Below are positions 9,762 to 16,412 of a stretch of DNA of 34,675 nucleotides, in pieces (position 1 is the stretch's first letter; every line of letters starts with the position of its first letter). The notes under the pieces are model-generated. The model did not search any database and was not told where the DNA came from. It saw nothing but the letters and a program-made list of their open reading frames with translations. The DNA is from an uncultured Beijerinckiaceae bacterium (GTDB lineage: Bacteria; Pseudomonadota; Alphaproteobacteria; Rhizobiales; Beijerinckiaceae): the NCBI GenBank assembly GCA_937863205.1, contig CALMGA010000442.1, positions 1 through 34,675 of the forward strand, in the 5' to 3' direction. A program made the position numbers and the translations under genes.

Positions 9762-11102
9762 ATGTCGTCTCGCCGATGGCCCGCCATTTTCAAAGGTGCG
9801 ATCTGCGCCCTGCTCGGCGCGACCGCGCTGTCGGCTTGTTCCATCGTGCCCTCCTCCGGCCCGAGCCGGGAGGCGGTGGTGTATGCCGGAGCCAAGCAGG
9901 TCCCACCCTATCTTCTGATCCGGCTGTCGGATTTCGTCATCCAGAAGCTCCAGCGCTTTCCCGGTCCAAGCCTTTACGGCAAGTTCGGCGACTATCGCGG
10001 CGCGCAAGAGCAGATCGTCGGCATCGGCGACACGCTCACCGTGACGGTGTTCGAGGCGGCCGGCGGCGGCCTGTTCTCGCAGCCCGTGGCCGATGCCAAG
10101 TCGACCGGCTCGCATTCGATCCTCCTGCCCCAGCAGATCGTGCAGCGCGACGGTGCGATCACGGTCCCCTACGCCGGCCGCATCGCGGTTGACGGCCGCA
10201 ACACTCACGACATCGAGCGCGATATCGTCCAGAAGCTCACCGGCAAGGCGATCGAGCCGCAGGTAGTGGTGGCGCTGTCGCGCAATCTCGCCAGCGCGGT
10301 GACCGTGGTCGGCGAGGGCGTGCAGGCCAAGGGCACCTTCGTCGCCGGCGGTGACCCGCTGGCCGGCACGCAACGCGTGCCCCTGCATGCCGGCGGCGAC
10401 CGGCTGCTCGACGTGATCGCCGATGCCGGCGGCATCAGGACGCCAGCCTACCAGACCTTTGTCGAACTGACGCGCGGCTCGCGCACGGTGCGGGTGCCGT
10501 TCCAGACCCTGCTCAACGACCCCAAGGAAAACATCTACGCCCGCCCCGACGATACGCTGACGTTGATCAGCTACCCCCTGAGCTTCACCACCATCGGCGC
10601 GACGGGCGGCAATGCCGTCGTTCCATTCAGCTCCGTGGGCATCAACCTCGCGGAAGCGATCGGCAAGACCGCTGGCTTGGCCGACGGTCGCGCCGATCCC
10701 GAAGGCGTGTTCGTGTTCCGCTACGAGCCGGCCAACGTCGTGCGCGACTATCCCGGCCTGACGCCGCAGCAGGCGGCGCTCAATCTCGTGCCGGTGGTGT
10801 ACGCGCTGAACATGCGCGATCCCCGCTCGCTGTTCCTGACGCGCAAGTTCTCGATGCACGACAAGGACATCATCTACGTATCCAACTCGCCCTATGTCGA
10901 GATCGGCAAGGTCATCGCGATCTTCAACGCGCTCCTCGGGCCCGTGCTGAACGGCGTCAGCCTCGGGCAGAGCGTTGCAAACGCGACGGCAAGCAACACC
11001 AATCTCTCGACGCTGGCGAATACCGCAAGCACGAACTCGGCCTTCACGCAAACGACGCAGACGACCATCGGCGGCTCGACTGCGGCCGCTTCGGGGTTGT
11101 AG
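9762..11102 (+). CDS. Outer-membrane polysaccharide export lipoprotein (Wza/KpsD-type OPX protein)
   Basis: This protein would form the periplasmic and outer-membrane exit channel for an exopolysaccharide or capsule. The ATG at 9762 has GAAGGGA at good spacing. The 446-residue product starts with a lipoprotein signal, with lipobox LSAC and the lipidated Cys at residue 26. The poly-export domain follows ('IVGIGDTLTVTVFEAAGG', then 'ITVPYAGRIAVDGR'), and after it SLBB-type segments ('VTVVGEGVQAKGTF', 'LLDVIADAGG'). The last 40 residues are low-complexity, rich in Thr, Ser, Ala and Asn. It is larger than minimal OPX proteins and comparable to KpsD/CtrA-type members. No glycosyltransferase, polymerase or tyrosine-kinase gene is adjacent, so it appears detached from its biosynthesis cluster. 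It is flanked by two related palindromic repeats. Confidence 0.88.
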   Translation: MSSRRWPAIFKGAICALLGATALSACSIVPSSGPSREAVVYAGAKQVPPYLLIRLSDFVIQKLQRFPGPSLYGKFGDYRGAQEQIVGIGDTLTVTVFEAAGGGLFSQPVADAKSTGSHSILLPQQIVQRDGAITVPYAGRIAVDGRNTHDIERDIVQKLTGKAIEPQVVVALSRNLASAVTVVGEGVQAKGTFVAGGDPLAGTQRVPLHAGGDRLLDVIADAGGIRTPAYQTFVELTRGSRTVRVPFQTLLNDPKENIYARPDDTLTLISYPLSFTTIGATGGNAVVPFSSVGINLAEAIGKTAGLADGRADPEGVFVFRYEPANVVRDYPGLTPQQAALNLVPVVYALNMRDPRSLFLTRKFSMHDKDIIYVSNSPYVEIGKVIAIFNALLGPVLNGVSLGQSVANATASNTNLSTLANTASTNSAFTQTTQTTIGGSTAAASGL

Positions 11103-11120
11103 GCTGATCCCGGATCGGGA

Positions 11121-11220
11121 GGTACGCGGCGGCTTTCGGATCAGATTTGATGCAATGCAGCGACCTCGCGCATCGGACCGAAAGATACGCAGCTTTGCTT
11201 TGATCCGCTGCGAAGGCGTA
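11121..11220. repeat. Palindromic repeat, copy B, diverged
   Basis: This segment aligns with the 9490-9541 part of copy A. 'TTTCGGA' is followed by a short variable stretch, then 'GATGC', 'CAGCGAC' and 'CATCGGACCGAAA' in the same order and spacing. A further 'ACGCAGC' then matches 'GCGCAGC' of copy A. It lies just after the export lipoprotein gene, in the convergent gap before the leftward gene ending at 11255. No coding capacity is evident. Confidence 0.5.
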
Positions 11221-11254
11221 CTTCAGAGCCTTGGATCTTATCCGAAATTGGGAT

Positions 11255-11752
11255 CTACTTCTCGGATGCTTTCGCAACCGTGCTGCGCGCATGTTTGCTG
11301 CGGTGGCGCGAAGGAGCCCGTTCCGCTTTGGCGGGCGTGACCGGTGGCGACTGGGCAATCACCTGCCGCTCGTGCTCGGCCTGCAGCCGGGCGGCTTCGG
11401 ACGCCGTGACCGGCACACCCATCGCGTAGGGCGTGAGGTCGCACAACAGGCCACCGCCGCAGGGCGGAGGCGCCTCGGCATGCTTGGGAGCCTGCGGGCC
11501 ACCGATCGCGCTGCAAAGGATGCCGCCGCACTCGCCCTCGCGGAAAAGCGACTTCTGCGGCGGCTGCGCGGCCGGGGCCTGTGATCCACCGATGATGCCG
11601 CAAAGCACCCCGCTGCAGGGTCCTTCGGGAAAGAGCGGTTTCGGCGCGGCATCCTGCGCCAGCAGCGGCGACGCCACGGCCATGCTCCACAAGGCCGTGG
11701 CGAGGCATGCCGAGGGGAGCAGGGATCGGGAAGCGGCGGCACGGTTGGGCAT
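11255..11752 (-). CDS. Secreted hypothetical protein with three Cys-pair repeats
   Basis: I do not recognise a named family. The 165-residue product has a signal peptide ending near 'ASPLLAQ|DAAP' (residue 33). Two near-identical units of about 22 residues follow, at 39-60 and 68-89. Each has 'LF-x-EG-x-C-x-G' then 'LC', two residues, and 'IGG-x-QAP'. A third, shorter unit at 98-110 (CGGGLLCDLTPYA) keeps the Cys pair. Cys positions are 46/51, 75/80 and 98/104. The even number and regular spacing suggest disulfides or metal binding in the periplasm. Residues 110-165 are polar and basic, ending in a Lys/Arg/Ser-rich tail, possibly disordered. The start codon is preceded by AGGTGATCC, and that ribosome-binding site lies in a hairpin (11757-11805). 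It is downstream of the oxidoreductase gene on the same strand. Confidence 0.75.
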   Translation of the reverse strand: MPNRAAASRSLLPSACLATALWSMAVASPLLAQDAAPKPLFPEGPCSGVLCGIIGGSQAPAAQPPQKSLFREGECGGILCSAIGGPQAPKHAEAPPPCGGGLLCDLTPYAMGVPVTASEAARLQAEHERQVIAQSPPVTPAKAERAPSRHRSKHARSTVAKASEK

Positions 11753-11756
11753 GGAT

Positions 11757-11805
11757 CACCTGCGGGGTCGAAGCGCGAGGAGCTCGCTTCTTACGAGCGC
11801 AGGTG
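11757..11805 (-). promoter_or_regulatory. Leader hairpin that can sequester the ribosome-binding site
   Basis: On the minus strand, CACCTGCG (11805-11798) can pair perfectly with CGCAGGTG (11764-11757). The latter contains the AGG of the ribosome-binding site for the gene starting at 11752. A second hairpin is nested between the arms: GAAGCGAG (11790-11783) pairs with CTCGCGCTTC (11779-11770) through a two-base bulge and a three-base loop. The geometry fits translational control by temperature, ligand or protein. It could instead be a transcription terminator for the upstream oxidoreductase, but no T run follows on the minus strand. Confidence 0.45.
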
Positions 11806-11849
11806 GCAAAAAGAAGTCGCCGGGACGCAACAGATCGCCCCGCAACGCC

Positions 11850-13115
11850 TCAGCCCTCGCTGGCAAGGGGACCGCGCGTCGTATCCAGTCCCTTGACGAG
11901 CGGCAGCCTGACGGTGCTGCCGCCCGCGGCCGATTCGTAGATCGCCGCCATCACCTTGAGATCGGCCAAGCCTTCCTCGCCCGGCGTGTGCGGCTCGCGG
12001 TTGGCGCGGATCGCCTCGGCGAAATGGTCCATCTCCACGGCGAACTGGTTCTTGGGCGTCCACGTCCGCTGCTCCATCGACGTCGCCCCGCCGACCTTGC
12101 GGCCGATGTGCATCACCAGGCCGCTGTAGGAGAAGGCCGGGTCCATGCCGAACCAGCCGTCGGTCGCCGCGCAGCGCAGGCGGCGATCTTCGTGGAAGGA
12201 ATAGCCGGAGGTGCCGGTGGCGATCACGCCCGAGGGGAAGCGCAGGGTGAAGGTGGCGATGTCCTCGATCTCGCGGAAACGCGGGTCGCCTTCGGGCTGG
12301 GTGATGCGTCCCGTCACCTCAATTGGTTCCTCGCCGGTCAGGTAGCGGAAGGCGTTGAGGCAGTAGATGCCGACGTCGGGCAGCGACCCGCCGCCGGCCA
12401 GCGCCTTGATCTGTCGCCACTGGCCGGCGACGTCGTTCTGCCCGTTGACCGCCTCGATCATGCGCAGCTCGCCGTAGGTCTTGGCCCGAGCCATGCCGAT
12501 CAGGGCGCGATGGGCGGCATCGTACTGCAGGCGATAGGCGATCATCAGCTTGCGGCCGGCGTCGCGGCAGGCCTTGATCATCCCCTCCGCCTCGGCGACC
12601 GTGCTGGCCATCGGCTTTTCGCACAGCACATGCTTGCCGGCCGCCGCCGCCCGCTGCGTGAATTCGAGGTGCTGCGAGTTCGGCAGCACGATGTAGACGA
12701 TGTCGACGTCGGCGTTGTTCCTGATCTCGTCGAAGCTCCTGTAGTCGTAGACGTGGCTTGCCGGCACGCCGTTCTGCGCGGCGACCGCCATCGCGACGTC
12801 GCGGTGGCCGCTGACGAGACCGGCCAGCCTGACGTTCTTGGCCGAGCCGAAGGCCGGCACGATCTGCTCCAGCGTCAGATGCCCGACGCCGACCACCGCC
12901 ACGCCCAGGCGCTTGCCCGGCGGCTCGCGGTTGGGCAACGGCTCGGCACCCTCGCCCGGCGCGTGCAGAGGCGCCATCTCGACCTTGCCATCCCTGGCGG
13001 CGCCGAAGAACCCGGGCTGCTGTTCGGCCGGGGCGGCCGCGACCGGCATCGCCAGCCCGGCAGCGGTGGCCGTTCCGGCGGCGGCGATGATGCGGCGTCG
13101 TGTCAGCTCGGACAT
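11850..13115 (-). CDS. Tat-exported Gfo/Idh/MocA oxidoreductase, glucose-fructose oxidoreductase-like
   Basis: This is an NAD(P)-dependent sugar oxidoreductase, probably periplasmic. The 421-residue product begins with a twin-arginine signal, 'TRRRII' (5-10), then a hydrophobic Ala-rich stretch ending near 'AAAPA'. The Rossmann motif 'AVVGVG' (73-78) and the catalytic 'EKP' (166-168) are intact. 'LPDVGIYCLNAFRYL' further on corresponds to the active-site Asp/Tyr region of glucose-fructose oxidoreductase. Export through Tat with the cofactor bound is the known behaviour of the Zymomonas enzyme, in which NADP is not released. By analogy this protein may convert a sugar pair to an aldonolactone and a polyol, but the true substrate is not evident. 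No sugar operon surrounds it. The family is certain, the specific activity is not. Confidence 0.88.
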   Translation of the reverse strand: MSELTRRRIIAAAGTATAAGLAMPVAAAPAEQQPGFFGAARDGKVEMAPLHAPGEGAEPLPNREPPGKRLGVAVVGVGHLTLEQIVPAFGSAKNVRLAGLVSGHRDVAMAVAAQNGVPASHVYDYRSFDEIRNNADVDIVYIVLPNSQHLEFTQRAAAAGKHVLCEKPMASTVAEAEGMIKACRDAGRKLMIAYRLQYDAAHRALIGMARAKTYGELRMIEAVNGQNDVAGQWRQIKALAGGGSLPDVGIYCLNAFRYLTGEEPIEVTGRITQPEGDPRFREIEDIATFTLRFPSGVIATGTSGYSFHEDRRLRCAATDGWFGMDPAFSYSGLVMHIGRKVGGATSMEQRTWTPKNQFAVEMDHFAEAIRANREPHTPGEEGLADLKVMAAIYESAAGGSTVRLPLVKGLDTTRGPLASEG

Positions 13116-13235
13116 GGCGATGGTCTCCCGTTTGACCGGCGTAACGGGATTGGCGGCGTGCCGTTCACGGCGGGCGGTGACACGAAATCGCGAACGGCCC
13201 GGCGACGCCGCAGCCTTGCAGGCACCGGCTTCGTC

Positions 13236-13955
13236 TCAGGGCTCGCGCGAGCCGCCGCGGAAGCCGGTCGCCAGCACGTAAAGCTCGGCCGAGTCGGCGC
13301 GGCTCGCCTTGGGTTTGACGTGGTGCACGCTGGCGAAGTCGGCCTTCAGCCGCCGCAGCAGCTCGCCCTCGGTGCCGCCCTGAAACACCTTGGACAGAAA
13401 CGCCCCGCCCTCGGCGAGCACTCCACCGGCGAAGTCGACGGCGAGTTCGGCGAGGCCCACGATGCGCAGGTGGTCGGTCTTCTTGTGGCCGGTGGTGTTG
13501 GCGGCCATGTCCGAGAGCACCACGTCGGCCTTGCCGCCCAGCATCGCCCGCAGGCGCTCGGGCGCGTCGGAATCGAGGAAGTCGAGGACGGCGAAGTCGA
13601 CGCCGGGAATAGGGTCGATCGGCAGGAGGTCGATGCCGACCACCTTGCCGACGCGCCCTTCCGTCTCGCCGCGGGCGGCGCCGGTCTTTTTCGCCGCGAT
13701 CTGCGACCAGCCGCCCGGCGCGGCGCCGAGATCAACGACGCGCTGGCCCGGCTTGAGGAGGCGGTATCGCTCGTCGACCTCGATCAGCTTGTAGGCGGCG
13801 CGCGAGCGGTAGCCGTCGCGTTTGGCCTGGGCGACGTAGGGGTCGTTGAGCTGTCGCTGCAGCCACAGGGTCGAGGACAGCGAGCGCTTGCGCGCCGTCT
13901 TGACCCGCGTCTTCAGATCGCCGCGCGGGGTGCCGCCTTTCGCTCCCTGCGTCAC
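13236..13955 (-). CDS. rlmE: 23S rRNA 2'-O-ribose U2552 methyltransferase RlmE (FtsJ/RrmJ)
   Basis: This SAM-dependent enzyme methylates the 2'-OH of U2552 in the A-loop of 23S rRNA late in 50S assembly. The 239-residue product has a basic N-terminal extension of about 30 residues, then 'SRAAYKLIE' and the SAM-binding '[15 protein letters not shown]'. All four catalytic residues of the K-D-K-E tetrad are recognisable: K56, D149 (in [11 protein letters not shown]), K189 (FLSKVFQGG) and E224 ([12 protein letters not shown]). The start is a GTG at 13955 that directly follows the TGA of the upstream phosphatase gene with no spacer, which implies translational coupling. The pairing of ppx/gppA-type and rlmE genes is common in alphaproteobacteria. 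rlmE is the downstream gene of the pair. Confidence 0.95.
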   Translation of the reverse strand: MTQGAKGGTPRGDLKTRVKTARKRSLSSTLWLQRQLNDPYVAQAKRDGYRSRAAYKLIEVDERYRLLKPGQRVVDLGAAPGGWSQIAAKKTGAARGETEGRVGKVVGIDLLPIDPIPGVDFAVLDFLDSDAPERLRAMLGGKADVVLSDMAANTTGHKKTDHLRIVGLAELAVDFAGGVLAEGGAFLSKVFQGGTEGELLRRLKADFASVHHVKPKASRADSAELYVLATGFRGGSREP

Positions 13956-15152
13956 TCAGCGCCCGTCCCGCGACCACATGCGATCGGAGGCCATCAAGCC
14001 CATCAGGATGCCTTCGCGCAGGCCGCGGTCGGCGACGCGGACGCGCTCGCAGGGGAAGGCGCGGCGGATCGCTTCGAAGATGGCGCAGCCGGCGAGAACC
14101 AGGTCGGCGCGGGCGGAGCCGATGCAGCCGTGGAGCGTGCGCTCCTCGAACGACATGCCGCGCAGGTCGGCGATCGTGGTCGAGACCGCGTCATGCGACA
14201 TCCACAAGCCGTCGACCCTGCGCCGGTCGTAGCGCCCGAGGCCGAGGTGGATCCCGGCGATCGTGGTGACGGTGCCCGACGTCCCCAGAAGGTGGAAACG
14301 CGAACAGCGCGTTTCGCCGGCGACCGCCGCCACGAAGGGCGCAAGCTCCTCTTCGACCCTGGCGACCATCGCCTCGAAGATCGCGGGCGTCACGATCTGG
14401 CCGCCGAACTGCTCGGCCAAACGCACGACGCCGACCTTCATCGACCGCCACGCCCGGATCCGGTCGCGCAGCGCTCCGTCGACGCGACGGTCGCGCCGCC
14501 ATCGCGCCGGCTCCTCGCGGGCCAGCCAGACCATCTCGGAAGACCCGCCGCCGATGTCGAAGAGCACGATGCCCTCGGCCTGCGGGTCCGTCAGCGCGGC
14601 ACAGCCGGCAGCCGCGAGGAAGGCTTCGGTTTCCCGGTCGACGATCTCCAGCTCCAGCCGCGTCGCTTCCGCGACCCGATCGAGGAACTCGTCGCTGTTC
14701 TCGGCGGCGCGGCACGCCTCCGTGGCGACCAAACGCGAGCGGGTGACGTGACGGACCTGCATCTTTTCGCGGCAAATCCGTAGCGCGGCGATCGTGCGCT
14801 CCATCGCCGCCTCGCTCAAACGTCCACCGGCGGCGATGCCTTCGCCGAGCCGCACGATGCGGCAGAAGCTGTCGACGATGCGGAAGGCGGCTGGCTCGGC
14901 CCCCTCAATCGGCTGGCGGGCGATCAGCAGCCGGCAGTTGTTGGTGCCGAGGTCGAGCGCGGCATAGATCGGCCCCTGCCCGCCGCCGCGCGCCGCCAGC
15001 GAAGCAGCGTGCGATCCGAGCGCCCCCGCAACGAAGGGAGCCGCCCGGTCGGCGACCGTCGATTCTGCCGTGGAACCCGCATCCTGCGCGACCGCGTCGC
15101 GCAAGCCACGCGAAGGGCGCGGCCAAACGACAGAAGATCCCGATCCGTCCAT
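13956..15152 (-). CDS. Ppx/GppA family phosphatase (exopolyphosphatase or pppGpp phosphohydrolase)
   Basis: Members hydrolyse terminal phosphates of polyphosphate or convert pppGpp to ppGpp; the sequence does not decide between them. I use the ATG at 15152 (398 residues); the frame is open to 15383, but the upstream part does not look like protein. The first 60 residues are an Ala/Ser/Arg-rich extension. The ASKHA ATPase-like fold then begins with 'AALDLGTNNCRLLIA' (64-78), and the second phosphate loop 'VLFDIGGGSSEMVW' follows. 'HLLGTSGTVTTIAGIHLGL' and the terminal 'VADRGLREGILMGLM' are family hallmarks. It lacks the C-terminal HD-like domain of E. coli Ppx (about 513 residues), as is usual for the short alphaproteobacterial form. 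It is immediately followed by rlmE without a spacer. Confidence 0.9.
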   Translation of the reverse strand: MDGSGSSVVWPRPSRGLRDAVAQDAGSTAESTVADRAAPFVAGALGSHAASLAARGGGQGPIYAALDLGTNNCRLLIARQPIEGAEPAAFRIVDSFCRIVRLGEGIAAGGRLSEAAMERTIAALRICREKMQVRHVTRSRLVATEACRAAENSDEFLDRVAEATRLELEIVDRETEAFLAAAGCAALTDPQAEGIVLFDIGGGSSEMVWLAREEPARWRRDRRVDGALRDRIRAWRSMKVGVVRLAEQFGGQIVTPAIFEAMVARVEEELAPFVAAVAGETRCSRFHLLGTSGTVTTIAGIHLGLGRYDRRRVDGLWMSHDAVSTTIADLRGMSFEERTLHGCIGSARADLVLAGCAIFEAIRRAFPCERVRVADRGLREGILMGLMASDRMWSRDGR

Positions 15153-15286
15153 CCGCCGAGGGGCTCCCGCGTGACAGTTCCGATGTAGCGCTACAGCAGC
15201 GCTAGATGTAGGTACGGCGACATCGCCTGTCCAAGAATATCGCGCGACCTTCAACACTTGATGACTCCGCCGCTTGAATATCGCGG

Positions 15287-16066
15287 TCACGGCGCGGCGG
15301 AAAGAACAACGAGGGCGACGATCTCGGCGACCTGCTGGACGGTGCCTGCGACATCGCCCGTGTGCCCGCCGATCTGACGCCAAGCGAGGGCGGAGGTGGC
15401 CAGCGTCGCCGCGATCGCAAGCGCGAGTGCCAGCGCGACCCGCCCGCCGGCGATGCGATCCGCCGCGATGGCCCCGAGCGCGAGGGTGAGGGCTGCCGCG
15501 CCGCAGGCCGCGGCAGGCCGGATCGCCGTTCGCACCGCCTCGGCCCCCAGCCCTTCCGGCCGGGCTGGCGGCAGCAGCACGAGAGGCACCAGGCAGGCCG
15601 CGCGCGACAGGGCGGCCGCGAACACCAGCGCAACCGCGCCCTCAACCAGCGAGCGCCCGGCGATGGTGGCGAGGCTCGCGATGCGCAGGACGAGCGAGAG
15701 CACAACGGTTGTCGCCCCAAAGGCGCCGACCCGGCTGTCGCGCATGATGGCGAGCTTGTGCTCCCGGCTGCGGCCACCTCCGAAACCGTCGGCGCAATCG
15801 GCGAGCGCATCCTCGTGAAGGGCTCCGGTCACCGCGACCCCGGCCGCGACGACCAGCGAGGCGACGACGGTGAAGGACAGGCCGGCGCGGCTGCCGGCCA
15901 GCAGGACGCCGGCCTGGAGGAGACCGATCAGCGCACCGGCGACCGGGACCATCGTCGCGGCGGCAGCGAGGCCCGATCCGCCAAGCTCGATCTCCCGCGC
16001 GGTGGCCGGCACCGGGACGCGGGAAAAGAAGCGCAGGCAGATCAGGAGATCGGCAAGGAGGTTCAT
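15287..16066 (-). CDS. cobS: Adenosylcobinamide-GDP ribazoletransferase (cobalamin-5'-phosphate synthase)
   Basis: This integral membrane enzyme joins adenosylcobinamide-GDP to alpha-ribazole (phosphate), the last joining step of the nucleotide-loop pathway of vitamin B12; the aerobic-pathway name is CobV. I chose the ATG at 16066, which gives 259 residues starting 'MNLLADLLICLRFFSRVPVP', the standard family N-terminus. The conserved metal-binding acidic cluster 'HEDALADCADGFGGG' (84-98) and 'KLAIMRDSRVGAFG' (104-117) are intact. Five to seven hydrophobic helices cover the rest. No ribosome-binding site is obvious and no cobalamin riboswitch fits in the short upstream stretch. The other nucleotide-loop genes, often beside it, are absent here. 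Confidence 0.92.
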   Translation of the reverse strand: MNLLADLLICLRFFSRVPVPATAREIELGGSGLAAAATMVPVAGALIGLLQAGVLLAGSRAGLSFTVVASLVVAAGVAVTGALHEDALADCADGFGGGRSREHKLAIMRDSRVGAFGATTVVLSLVLRIASLATIAGRSLVEGAVALVFAAALSRAACLVPLVLLPPARPEGLGAEAVRTAIRPAAACGAAALTLALGAIAADRIAGGRVALALALAIAATLATSALAWRQIGGHTGDVAGTVQQVAEIVALVVLSAAP

Positions 16067-16412
16067 CGGGCCATGGGGCACGGCCTGACCATCGACCGCA
16101 AGCTGTCCCGCCGCTTCCACGATCCTGGCCGAACATAAAAAAAGGCGGCGGGTTTCCGCCCGCCGCCCTACACCCCCCACCGCTCGTGTCTCGCGGGAAG
16201 TGGAGGAGGATCTCTTCGCGCGGCCCGGCAGAACCCGTCGCCGCGCTTCGTGTCTTGCCGCAAGCCCCGAAGGCGGTGGTTAGCCCGGCGGCATGGGAGG
16301 ACCGCAGGATCCCCAACCGCGCAACCTCGCCTTTCGCCAATGAGGTAGGCAACGTCTCCGGATCGTCCGGCAACCTCCTGCCGGATCTTCGGTTTTCCCC
16401 GCCGGCGCCGCT
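16067..16412. other. Intergenic stretch between cobS and the NlpD-like gene
   Basis: These 346 bases hold the terminator of the NlpD-like gene (see 16137-16167), the short cobS leader (16067-16136), and about 245 bases (16168-16412) in which I find no gene, RNA fold or repeat I can support. A short plus-strand open frame (16186-16431) has no family resemblance, and the minus strand is interrupted. The 245 bases probably form a long 3' untranslated region of the NlpD-like transcript. Confidence 0.5.
16137..16167 (-). terminator. Strong Rho-independent terminator of the NlpD-like gene
   Basis: On the minus strand, GGCGGCGGG (16167-16159) pairs perfectly with CCCGCCGCC (16152-16144) around a six-base loop. 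A run of seven T follows (16143-16137). This is the clearest intrinsic terminator in the window. It lies about 245 bases past the stop of the gene ending at 16413 and about 70 bases before cobS, separating the two transcripts. Confidence 0.85.

Noticed and set aside
11433..14783. Plus-strand open frame of 1116 codons opposite the Cys-repeat, oxidoreductase, rlmE and ppx genes
   Set aside because: It is antisense to four well-supported genes and shows only the low-complexity Arg/Gly/Ala/His composition of a GC-rich shadow frame.
16067..16136. Cobalamin riboswitch upstream of cobS
   Set aside because: Only about 70 bases separate cobS from the upstream terminator, too short for the element, and no B12-box-like sequence is seen.
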